From IMG/VR virus record IMGVR_UViG_3300042888_000791, positions 1-61,756 of that record: a DNA stretch of 61,756 nucleotides; one strand, written 5' to 3'. Both the position numbers and the translations under genes were made by a program. A model generated the notes under the pieces. The model was given only the letters and a program-made list of their open reading frames with translations. It did no database searches and was not told the origin of the DNA. This document shows, piece after piece, positions 14,601 to 23,600 of the stretch (positions within the stretch are counted from its first letter, which is position 1; the number at the start of each line of letters is the position of its first letter). Source of the stretch: a virus.

Positions 14601-17480
14601 AATAGTGTTAATATGCCAGCAAATATAACAGATAAATCTAGATTTACTATAAGTAACAAGGATGCCTGTTCAGTTCCTGCTAAAGAGCAAGATATAAGTG
14701 TTGTTTCTTATTATGCATCTATGAAAAATATATTTATAAACCAATGGGGTCAAATATATTCTTATAAAACTATTGATACAGGATTTCAACAAATATTTAA
14801 TTCTTTAAGTACAAAAAACAATGTAGTATTTGGAGGAGATACATTTATTTCTAGATTTGCATTTAAAACTAAATTACCTTTTTTTATTGATAATAGAGTT
14901 AATGGATTAGATGATTCAGATATATTTTATGATGAGTTGGGTAATATAGCTTATCCAAAATATTGGCACTCAGCTAGATCTATTTTAGAAAATTATGATA
15001 TAATGACTAACATTATTTCATATAAAGCTCATAACTTTGATTGTAAAAATAGTCAAGAACCTAAAGAAAATAATCCTGATAGAACATTCTATGATGGATA
15101 TTTCTATTTGTTTGCATATGGTATTCCTAACTTTTACTGTGAAAGTTCTTACAATACAGATCTTAGACAAGCATTTAATAATAGAGAAGGTGATTTTTGG
15201 CCTCATGTTAGTAATGGTATTCCAGACGATTGGTTACAAGAAAGTTTTGTAAGTATTCAAAATGATAATACATATAATTATAATGTAACTTATTCTAAAC
15301 AAAATAAAGAAAACTATTTTAGCCATCTTCCTTTTGATTGGGATAGTACATGTTATACAGTATATCCTTTTAGAGCTATTTATTCAAATGCACAGCAAAC
15401 AGATGTTGATAACAAAATAAATAATTGGTTAACTTATGGCCCATTATCCTATTTTGATTTTCCACAAAACTATGGTAAATTAATATCATTAGATGGTATA
15501 CAAAACAAAGCTGTATTAGCTAGGTTTGAAAATAAATCACTAATGTATGATAATCTATTAACTATAGATACAAGTAACCCACAAGCTGCTTATATGGGTA
15601 ATCCATTAATGTTTAGAAAATCTCCACCAATAGATTTTGCTGAAACAGATCTTGGATATGTAGGTAGCCAAAATAAATTATTATTAAAAATACCTAATGG
15701 ACAATTAACTATAGATGCTAAAAGAGGACAAATATTTTTAATAGAAGGAACACAAGCTACAGATCTTTCTGCATTTGGCAGTGGTATGAATAGATTTTTT
15801 ACAGACCATTTAGCTTTTGAGATTTTAAGATATTTTCCTACAGTGGATACTGATAACCATTTTAATGGTATTGGCTTACACGCTGTGTATGATAGTAAAT
15901 TTGATAGAATTATAATTACTAAATTAGATTATATACCTTTAGATAAAAATATAAAGTATTATACTACTACTAAAGAATTTTATTTAGAAGAAGAACAATC
16001 TAATGGTGTTATAATTAAAACACAAGTTTATCTATCAGATAAAGAATTTTTCTGTAATAAATCTTGGACAGTATCATTTAATATTAATACAAAAAGTTGG
16101 GTATCATTTCATAGTTACCTTCCTAATTTTTATATAGCAGAAAATAATTTCTTTTATTCCGGGCTTAATGGTTGTTGTACAGATATTGAAGGAAGTTTTG
16201 AAGCTATAGTTGGTGATACTAATAAACCTATTATGACAACTACAACTACAACCTTACTACCTGTAACTACTACTACTTCTACAACAATATTTATTGATTG
16301 TGAATTAAGTGGTAGAATATCAGCAACATATTGTAATATTGAAGGTAATGCTATTATAACAATTCCTCCACCACCTACTACAACTTTGTGTCAAAGGTCT
16401 GATAGTTTACCATCATTTTATTTAGTAACAGGGTATAATGTATATCCTGATCCAGCTATAGTATCTACAGGAAGTTATGAGGATGCTTGTAATGCAATGG
16501 CATTTTTATTACTTAATACATCTGATAATATAATTGTTGAATCTGATGGTGTAATGGCTACTTCTTTAAATGCAGGTAGTGTTATATATAAAATTAATGG
16601 TTCATTAGATTGTACATTACAAGATGATGGTTGGTATTTTACAGATGAAAGTTCTTCTACTAATACAGTATATCATATTGAAAGTGGTGTAATAACTGAA
16701 CTATTTAGTTGTAATTGTGATACTACAACAACTACAACTACTGCTATTCCTAATGTTTCTGAATGTTGTGGAACATTATTTGCATCAGGTGATAATATAT
16801 ATTATTATAATTCTATTGATATAACTATGAATTTATTAAATGTTCCTGGATATGTAGAATCTATAGGTATAGCAATGACAGCTAATTATTTATGGAGTTT
16901 AGATACTACTGGTATAAAACAATGGGATATAACATTAGCACCGTTTAGTGCTACTTATAATAGATTAATTACAATTCCTTTAAGTTTGTCTGTTAATAGT
17001 GGTATAGTTGCTAAAGATGAAAATACACTAATTACAGTAGACAATACAAATTCTCCTATAGAAGATATAGTTGAATTAAATATTACAGGTGTAACAGCAG
17101 TGGTAACAACTATGTTTAGTTTATTATATAATAGAACTACATTTAGAAATATGTTATATACAACAGATGGTAAATTAATTACAATTAATCAAGACATTAT
17201 CACTTTAGTTCATTATATAACACAATATGATTATAGTACTGGTGTAATGGAATATGATTCAAATATTGGAACATTCTCTCCAACATCAATATTTGAATGT
17301 GAATGTAGTTTATTTTTAACAGATGCAGCAGGAAAAATATATATATTTGATAGAACGGAACTAAGTACTATACTTGAAATAAATACACTTGGTGTTCCTG
17401 TATCTTATGCAACTCAAGTGGGAAGTTGCATTGTTAGCTCTTTAATTAATTCAACAACAACCACAACAACAACTCTTTAA
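11688..17480 (+). CDS. Tail nozzle/muzzle-like protein with poly-Thr cassettes, 1930 aa
   Basis: The first 1500 residues are a long beta-rich protein with early INQIAKGQLTYALNASVENF and many Tyr/Asn-rich strands. This is the size and character expected for the nozzle (P22 gp10-like) or muzzle of crAss-like phages. The core seems to end near residue 1505 (FHSYLPNFYIAENNFFYSGL, then NGCC). After this, Thr tracts separate several modules: a short Cys-flanked one, one of about 110 residues (1565-1675) and one of about 230 residues with propeller-like repeats (GTLFASGDNIYYYNSIDI onward). The protein ends INSTTTTTTTL. The next gene seems to continue the nozzle core, so the modules look inserted into an older, continuous protein. 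Confidence 0.65.
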   Translation: MADDKINKIKTIIDGDKSNINLNDNVASTGMNLDNSINQIAKGQLTYALNASVENFDSNSVSYQNEQGNEFCLQFPQNYVLVGNHLISEKNKHIFFITNPVTGDSEIGYMDNNDCIYRTLTNALCLNFNIQYPIHKIVHKITNCKTEIYWTDGYNPRRYMDIENVPYKLSDSSTLCDPLFTNILDCNQIKLQPNFTIPELNIVDTITGGNITAGTIQFAIQYSDAQSNPYTSYYSITNPTPIADTFLTTVNFNYSVGKSIVVEINNLDITGQFQYFNLAVIKTVNDITSTELVGTYFIDNSTQQITYTGQNVDNIRLSIGDIFEKYPYYEIANDLTAVQDVLVWDGLTSIDRINYQSIASQITLQWETYKLPSTENYSNELNATNLRSYLRDEVYAFEVVFLLANGKQTDGFHIPGRVATLSDLVLVDSATNDDFIGEPSIGTTSPYWKIYNTATVIGNAVGLPIGNATPHEYGEFAYWESTEKYPCNVNIWGDLADKPIRHHKFPDVAVSPIYESALFIGTGLNNMVMQNDAVYPIGVKIDSSQIESLIRFSNLTPTQQDDIVGYKIVRGDRSTNRSIVAKGILRNVGKYTREEEDFIYPNYPYNDLEPDPFINVSNNAWNQLAEPYNIYVVQFNAPLTAVVKTYLEIEFTDPNTNKKAKHKFTTLGKQLWCSITRPIVLGPGIVNNIFQTNHGPEFYPNNIAVIEHANYDVYTMRHKNGHAGFRAEWNDAIVGTTTIWVPGAYGEGYTDYTIHVEPGTVPQNISTKWDDITHVSDIRVESCATETPLPSIATDTNLPYRQIFNSPETSFGQPFLGNVLKLEQVMYGAGKAHFTEVRNNAKYRLLTAEAQKDAFNSSYQIAAVTPPFNPVALFSAYQAYLTIYINGITRKNYAYSFNSRANYDYSASIPNGLGIKQRPIDTTRYLIPGIQNVGDTINNRNININNYQRETSVYIKTKGTDGTISALPFPSNSVNMPANITDKSRFTISNKDACSVPAKEQDISVVSYYASMKNIFINQWGQIYSYKTIDTGFQQIFNSLSTKNNVVFGGDTFISRFAFKTKLPFFIDNRVNGLDDSDIFYDELGNIAYPKYWHSARSILENYDIMTNIISYKAHNFDCKNSQEPKENNPDRTFYDGYFYLFAYGIPNFYCESSYNTDLRQAFNNREGDFWPHVSNGIPDDWLQESFVSIQNDNTYNYNVTYSKQNKENYFSHLPFDWDSTCYTVYPFRAIYSNAQQTDVDNKINNWLTYGPLSYFDFPQNYGKLISLDGIQNKAVLARFENKSLMYDNLLTIDTSNPQAAYMGNPLMFRKSPPIDFAETDLGYVGSQNKLLLKIPNGQLTIDAKRGQIFLIEGTQATDLSAFGSGMNRFFTDHLAFEILRYFPTVDTDNHFNGIGLHAVYDSKFDRIIITKLDYIPLDKNIKYYTTTKEFYLEEEQSNGVIIKTQVYLSDKEFFCNKSWTVSFNINTKSWVSFHSYLPNFYIAENNFFYSGLNGCCTDIEGSFEAIVGDTNKPIMTTTTTTLLPVTTTTSTTIFIDCELSGRISATYCNIEGNAIITIPPPPTTTLCQRSDSLPSFYLVTGYNVYPDPAIVSTGSYEDACNAMAFLLLNTSDNIIVESDGVMATSLNAGSVIYKINGSLDCTLQDDGWYFTDESSSTNTVYHIESGVITELFSCNCDTTTTTTTAIPNVSECCGTLFASGDNIYYYNSIDITMNLLNVPGYVESIGIAMTANYLWSLDTTGIKQWDITLAPFSATYNRLITIPLSLSVNSGIVAKDENTLITVDNTNSPIEDIVELNITGVTAVVTTMFSLLYNRTTFRNMLYTTDGKLITINQDIITLVHYITQYDYSTGVMEYDSNIGTFSPTSIFECECSLFLTDAAGKIYIFDRTELSTILEINTLGVPVSYATQVGSCIVSSLINSTTTTTTTL
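16236..16286 (+). repeat. Thr tract H at the end of the nozzle core
   Basis: Six Thr codons, a four-residue spacer (LLPV), four Thr, one Ser and two Thr in frame, followed within five codons by Cys. Confidence 0.85.
16377..16385 (+). repeat. Short Pro/Thr tract I
   Basis: Three Thr codons after four prolines and before Leu-Cys. It is a short member of the tract family. Confidence 0.6.
16722..16742 (+). repeat. Poly-Thr tract J
   Basis: Seven in-frame ACT/ACA codons after CNCD and before AIPNVSECC. The AIP after the tract also follows tract E. Confidence 0.9.
17454..17474 (+). repeat. Poly-Thr tract K at C-terminus
   Basis: Seven in-frame ACA/ACC/ACT codons followed by Leu-stop. The +1 frame is open from 17446 through the start of the next gene. 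Confidence 0.9.
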
Positions 17481-17484
17481 TATT

Positions 17485-18354
17485 ATGGCAACTATTAATA
17501 TAGTAATTAGAATAACAAAAGCAGGACCTAATGCTGGCCCTTTTAATATAACCACAAATACAGGAGTGATATTAGATAGTAATGCTTCTGTAAGAAAACT
17601 TATAAGTGGCACTGTTTATACAATTGATGATAGTGTAAAAAGAATAATATTAGAATCCATAGGTAAATGTAAAATTACACAAAGTTTTTCTGTAGATTCT
17701 TATACAATAGTTGATTATTCTGAAGCTACTTTTACTCAAACTAAAACTGGATGTTTGTGGAGACACTTAACTGACATACAACAGTATAACTTTTTTTATG
17801 GAAATGTAGAACCTTATATTATTGAATATCCTTTTTCATATCAATATCAAGATGAAATTCTTCAAAATGTAAAAGATTATACTAAAGCGTATGAATATTT
17901 ATCTATACCAGATGGTGTATTTAATTATAATACTAAAGTGGAAACAAATAATAAATGGTTTAATAAAGCTATTTTATATAATGGACAACAATCATCTGGT
18001 TTATTAGAGTTGGTTGCAAAACCATTAAATAACTTACAAGCTTATAATAAATATCCTATATTTGCATCTGATAGTAAAACAATTACATTTACTAAAAGTG
18101 ATAATTTTTACCAATATAATACATTTTGGGCTTTACAAAAAAATTCACAAATTCCTTTATTTAATACAGGTTGTACAAGTTTATCATTTGATAAAGTAAT
18201 TAATGAAAGTAATATGGACTATTCTTCAAGAAGTTTTAAAAAAGCCCCACTAAGAGCTAAAGATCTTCGTATAAGACATATATTAGATAATTCATCATCA
18301 GTACATTTAGTAAGTCAATTTATCACTGCACCTACAATGAACTCTTACAAATAA
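17485..18354 (+). CDS. Probable detached C-terminal part of the nozzle protein, 289 aa
   Basis: Residues 1-80 are a beta module with KAGPNAGPFNI that also forms the whole 82-aa protein encoded at 7873. From residue 89 (GCLWRHLTDIQQYNFFYGNV) the sequence changes to aromatic beta strands with EPYIIEYPFSYQYQDEILQN and ends in a basic, charged segment. This second part looks like the closing part of a crAss-like nozzle protein and has no independent motif. The gene begins four bases after the stop of the 1930-aa gene. I infer that the ancestral nozzle was split here by insertion of Thr-tract modules; a comparison with relatives would settle it. Confidence 0.55.
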   Translation: MATINIVIRITKAGPNAGPFNITTNTGVILDSNASVRKLISGTVYTIDDSVKRIILESIGKCKITQSFSVDSYTIVDYSEATFTQTKTGCLWRHLTDIQQYNFFYGNVEPYIIEYPFSYQYQDEILQNVKDYTKAYEYLSIPDGVFNYNTKVETNNKWFNKAILYNGQQSSGLLELVAKPLNNLQAYNKYPIFASDSKTITFTKSDNFYQYNTFWALQKNSQIPLFNTGCTSLSFDKVINESNMDYSSRSFKKAPLRAKDLRIRHILDNSSSVHLVSQFITAPTMNSYK

Positions 18355-18358
18355 TAGT

Positions 18359-20620
18359 ATGAAAAATAAATGGTTAGATAATTACGGTGAAGAAGAGAAT
18401 TATAATGATTCTCAAACAACTGCTCCACAAGGATTTGATGGAGATGGATATAGCAATGTAGGACGTAATTATTCTCCTGCATGGGGAGGGCAGTTTCAAG
18501 AAGGAGGAGAAATTCCTCAAACTCAGAATGGAACAAAGAAACCTATATATGTATCATCAACAAATGATCCTAGATATAAAGCTTACCAAGATAGTTTAAA
18601 TTTGTATAATTATGGAAATAGAAATAAAAAATATGTAGGTGATTATTTAAATAGAAAGTTAGGAGAAAACCCATCACAACTTTTACATAAATTGGATGAT
18701 AATACAAGAAATAGTTTTAAAGATATTGCTTATCATGAACAAGTTGAAAATAAATTTAATAAAATAAAACCTATACATAAAACAAATATATATGCTTCTG
18801 CTCAAGGAATAAAGAATAATTTAATTTTTACTTTACCTTCTTGGAAAAAACCACAACAACAAGTAATAGTAAAACCTACTACAACTAAACCAATAACTAT
18901 TTCAAGTAAAACTACTCCAATAGTTGAAAGAGAACAATTAACTTCTTTACAACCAATGAGTGTAGGGTTACAAGATGTTAATCAACAAATAGGTAATCCT
19001 AATATTAACATTCCTATTCAAGCAAGAGTACCACAGTATTATAATATACAAGATACTAATAAACAAAACTTTGGAGGGGGTGATACATCTTACAGAACAG
19101 AAGATTTATCTAGTCTTAGAGAGCTTCCTAAAGAACAATGGGAAAGAAAGATAACACCTCAATATCAAATGGGTGGATCTGTTTACCCAGTTAATTATGT
19201 TCCTCAAGCACAAGATGGAGAAATAGTTGGAGATGCTGGTCAAGAAATAATAGATTATCTTCAAAGATATTCAAGATATACTAAAGGAATGCCAGGAATA
19301 GGTTCAGCAATTGGTATTACACAATCTTTAGCAAATGAAGAGGATATGAAAGCTTCAGATAAATTAGGTTTATTTCCTCATCCTTATATGCAAGCTGCTT
19401 CTTTAACTGCATTATATGCAGAAAAAGAAAAACAAAATTTAGAAGATTATGCAAAAAGACAATTAGAACATAACTCTTTTTCTAAATTATTAAAAGAAAA
19501 AACTAATAAACAATTAGTTAATGATAAAAAAGTAGATAACACTTATATACCAAAACCTAAAATAGAAAAAATAAAAACTAATATAAAACAAACTCCTTAT
19601 ATTGAACATAAAGATATTAATACAAAAGTTATTGATAATACATCTGTAAGTAGGTCTAGAAAAGGATTTCAAACAGGTGGTTCTATTCCAGGAGCTGTAG
19701 GATTTACATATGCACGTACAAAAGGTATTCCATCAGAAGGTCCATATGCAAAGAAGACCCTTCCTAGTGCACAGAATGGTGTAGATATGTATGGAACACC
19801 TATCACTGCAATTGAAAACCATAGATATGATATTGATAGAACTTACTATGATCCAAGAACAAATAAAATGAATCTTGGTGCTGATTATGCTATATCAGAT
19901 AATAAAAATAAAATAATAGCTCATGAAAACTATCATGCTAAACAACACAATGAAGGTAAAGATAATTTTGATATAGGACATAATACAGATAATAAGCAAT
20001 GGGCAGAAATGCAAAAACGTCCAGAGATGATGTCTACCCCTGAAGTTTGGAATAACTTTTATAATAGAAAAGGTATAGAGTCAGACATGATGATTAACAG
20101 AATAGCAGAGAATATTCCAGAATCACAGTTTTTCAGAAATGCTGCAGGAGATATAATATATAATAAAATAGTTGATTCAGCACAATATAAGGTTCCTTAT
20201 TCTTTTGAAGGAGAAGCAGAATATTATGAGAATACAGGAGAAGAGTTTCAGAATGGTGGAGAGATGAGATATTACCAAAATGGATTAGATTGGAAACCTA
20301 AGAGTATTAGTCAACAAGGTTCAGTTATAAAAGATGATAGAGGACAATGGGATCATCCAGGAGAGATAACAGAAATTAATTCTCCATATATAACCATGCA
20401 AGGAGTACCTTATCCTGTTCTTGGTATATCAGATACAGGAGATACACAAATGATGTATCCAGAAGAAGAATATGAATTTGATGGAAAGAAGGTTACAGAA
20501 TACCCTATGGCTCAAAATGGATTAAGACAAGAACAAAAAAGTTTACAAAATTTAGATAATTTAGTTAACTTTACAAATTACAATATAAAACAATCAGGAG
20601 GCTGGTTAGATACTTTATAA
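18359..20620 (+). CDS. Cargo-like virion protein with HExxH domain and QNG motifs, 753 aa
   Basis: Low-complexity Gln/Asn/Lys-rich segments alternate with short motifs such as QEGGEIPQTQNG, QMGGSVYP, PQAQDGEI, QTGGSIPG, SAQNGVDMYG, QNGGEMRYYQNG and MAQNG. Around residue 522 a metalloprotease-type motif appears (AHENYHAKQH; H522, E523, H526), with later acidic residues (IESDMMINR) that could supply a third ligand. Near the C-terminus is a block, VIKDDRGQWDHPGEITEI followed by SPYITMQGVPYPVLGISDTG, which I associate with crAss-like virion proteins. No signal peptide is present. It is the first of two related motif-rich genes after the tail genes, where crAss-like phages encode proteins packed inside the particle. 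Ejection with the DNA is inferred. Confidence 0.6.
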   Translation: MKNKWLDNYGEEENYNDSQTTAPQGFDGDGYSNVGRNYSPAWGGQFQEGGEIPQTQNGTKKPIYVSSTNDPRYKAYQDSLNLYNYGNRNKKYVGDYLNRKLGENPSQLLHKLDDNTRNSFKDIAYHEQVENKFNKIKPIHKTNIYASAQGIKNNLIFTLPSWKKPQQQVIVKPTTTKPITISSKTTPIVEREQLTSLQPMSVGLQDVNQQIGNPNINIPIQARVPQYYNIQDTNKQNFGGGDTSYRTEDLSSLRELPKEQWERKITPQYQMGGSVYPVNYVPQAQDGEIVGDAGQEIIDYLQRYSRYTKGMPGIGSAIGITQSLANEEDMKASDKLGLFPHPYMQAASLTALYAEKEKQNLEDYAKRQLEHNSFSKLLKEKTNKQLVNDKKVDNTYIPKPKIEKIKTNIKQTPYIEHKDINTKVIDNTSVSRSRKGFQTGGSIPGAVGFTYARTKGIPSEGPYAKKTLPSAQNGVDMYGTPITAIENHRYDIDRTYYDPRTNKMNLGADYAISDNKNKIIAHENYHAKQHNEGKDNFDIGHNTDNKQWAEMQKRPEMMSTPEVWNNFYNRKGIESDMMINRIAENIPESQFFRNAAGDIIYNKIVDSAQYKVPYSFEGEAEYYENTGEEFQNGGEMRYYQNGLDWKPKSISQQGSVIKDDRGQWDHPGEITEINSPYITMQGVPYPVLGISDTGDTQMMYPEEEYEFDGKKVTEYPMAQNGLRQEQKSLQNLDNLVNFTNYNIKQSGGWLDTL

Positions 20621-20622
20621 TT

Positions 20623-23600
20623 ATGAAAGCAAAAATGTTAAAAATAGCAGGAGTTAAAAGTGAGGCTGCCTTCTATAAAAAATTTCCAAGTCAAGAAGCA
20701 TTTATGAAAGTGCATGGTAAAGAGTTTAAAAAAGCTCAAACAGCCAATGCTATTGATAAAGCTCAACAAGGTTTTACACAAGGATTTGGCATGAATCCAC
20801 AATCTCAATATCAAAATACTTTTGCTTCTAGTAATAATTTTGTTCCGGGAAATTATAATCCAATTGACCCTACTATAAATACTAATAGTGGTTTTCAGAA
20901 TACAGATCCATTTGCTATGCAAAATATGGGTAATCAATGGGCAAAACAAAATCCATTACCACAACAAGGAACTGGTCAAATTTCTAATACTGTATTTGGT
21001 GAAAACAAAGCAGTAACAGGTGGATTGGGGGGAAAAGATTTTAAAGGTATGGGAGATGCTAGTGGAGCTATGTCTTATATGGGTTCAGCAATGGATATTG
21101 GAAAAGGAATTAGTATGATTAAAGGACAAAGAGAAGCTAAAAGACAAGCTAAACAAAATTCTTTAGTTACAGGTGTACAAGCTGATGCTGCTGAAAGTAG
21201 AGATGTAGATATTTCTAGACAACAGCATGATTATGCAACTAGACAAAGAAATGCTATGATGAGGCCTATTACAGGAGAAGAGTTATTTCCTGTTACAGGT
21301 GTAGGTACAAATGTACTTGCTCAAAATGGTTCTCAAGTGAGTGGTAATAATACAGAAATTCAAAATACATTTGATCCTTATGATATATATGATGATGGTG
21401 GTTATGAACCATTAAATGATTCAGAACAAAATAAAACTTATCAATCTGGTGGAGATATTGGGCAGTTTGAGCCTATGCTTACTTCCGCTAGTAATAAATA
21501 TATTAATCAGGGAGGAGAACCTGATGCAGGTTCTATGATTGGTGGAGGTATAGGTGGTGCAGCAGGTATGGCTATTGGTGGCCCTATGGGTGAAAAAATT
21601 GGTAAACTTGCAGGAAGTGCTATAGGTGGTCTTATTGATACAACTGATAGAGATATAAAAAAATTTAGTAATCAATCCACAACTAATATTAATAGAGTCA
21701 GTAATCAAGCTTTTGGTAAAGGTATTCATAGTCAAAATGCATCTTATATGGAAGATGGTGGTTATATACCCTTAGCTGAAGAGGGAAATGAAATTCAATA
21801 TGATACTAAACATAGTATTGTGGATTTACTAGCATCTAAAGATGAAGCTAATGATTATACTTCTAGAAAAAAACTTGCTACATCTTTAGGTATTAAAAAT
21901 TATAGAGGATCTGCAGAACAAAATATTCAATTAATGAATATGGTTAATCATCCTAATAAAAAACTCACAGCAACTGCTAAAAGTCCTGCAAAAGAAAAAA
22001 CAGTTACACCTATCTCAAAAGATAAAAGTGTAATTCGTGTTATACCACCAGCAAAAGGTAAACAAGAATACCCTAATAAATTTTTTAATGATGACATTAA
22101 TAGATCACAGTTTAAAGATAAACCTTATAAAAGTCTTAAACAAAATCCAGTTAATCTTATAGATAATAAATTCTTTAATGCTGATATTAATAGAAAAGAA
22201 TTTAAAACTAATCCATATGAAGACCCTAGACATTTACAATCTGGAATGATAACTGACAAAGGAACTAATATGTCCCATGTTATTGAAAATGGAAAAATAG
22301 TTAAATCATTTCCTGTACTTACTGGACAAAGTAGAGATTGGAATCAAAACAATTATCCAATGAAATATCTTGATAAGCACCCTGAAAAAAGATCTACACC
22401 AACAGGTACATATATGATGGGACCAAATCCTAATATATATAGTGAACCAGGATTTAATTTAAATCCCATAAATGCATTTGGGCATCCAGCTGCAAAAGCT
22501 GAGAATACAGCTGTACACATTACGTATCCTCCGGAGTATGCTAAAAGAAATCCTTTATATTCTCAAACAGCAGATAAAAGAAATGCATCTTTTGGTTGTA
22601 CAAATTGTAGAAAACCAGATTTAAAAGATATTGTTGAAAGATATCCTAAAGGGGATACAGCTATATACATAGATAGTAGAAAAAAATATGATGATAGTTT
22701 TATTAAAAAATTTCAAAAACAAGATGGGGGGTATGTAAGCAATGATTGGACTCCACAAGTAATAGCTAAGTTTGGTGACCATACTGCAGAAGATTATTAT
22801 GACTATGCTCATGAGTATGATACATTAAGAGCTGGAGGAAGTGTTAAAGGAGATTATGAACCAATAAGTGAAAGAGGTATGGAAACTGCTGCTTTAGGTG
22901 GTAGTGTAAAAACATTGTGGGGTGGAGAAGTAAAATCTATTTCTCATAATCCTTATATGCCTAATTCAGGAGAAACAGTTAACTTTTATGGTCAATCTCA
23001 TGATGATGGTGGTATAGGTGTTAAATATGGTGAAGGTGGAGAATCACAACAAGGTGAACAAGCTAGTGTTGAAGTGGAAAGAGGGGAACCTTCTTTTGAA
23101 ATGACAGATCCTAATACAGGTAAACCTACATTAAATGTTTTAGGTGATAGAAAAGTACATGCTAGCTTTGCTAAGCAATTAGGAGATCCTGATTTAATTA
23201 AAATTGCTGAGCAATACGATGGTAAGAAATTTAAAAATATTGGCTTAGAATTATCTAAAAAAGAAAATAAGTATACTTCAATGATAGATAAAGCTACACA
23301 AGAATTAAATGATTTTAAACCAAAAACACAAGTTGATAAATTTAAATTAAATGCTTTAGAAAAAACCATTGAAGCTGCTCATCAAAATCTTAAACAAATT
23401 GCGGGTACTAAAATGACTCTTACACATTTTCAAAATGCTATTAATGATACAGCTGATGAGTTGTCAGAAAATTTAGGTAAAGATATTAGCTCTGGTAATC
23501 TTAATAAAGGAAAAGTTATGTTTGGAAAAGACAAAGGACAAATTGCTAAATATGGTGCTTCAATTGGTAAAGCACAAGGAGGGGATAAATTAAAAGGTAA

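Noticed and set aside
13728-15252. Open frames on both strands inside the nozzle gene
   Set aside because: They overlap a long coding frame completely, have low-complexity composition and no motifs; they are shadows of the AT-rich gene.
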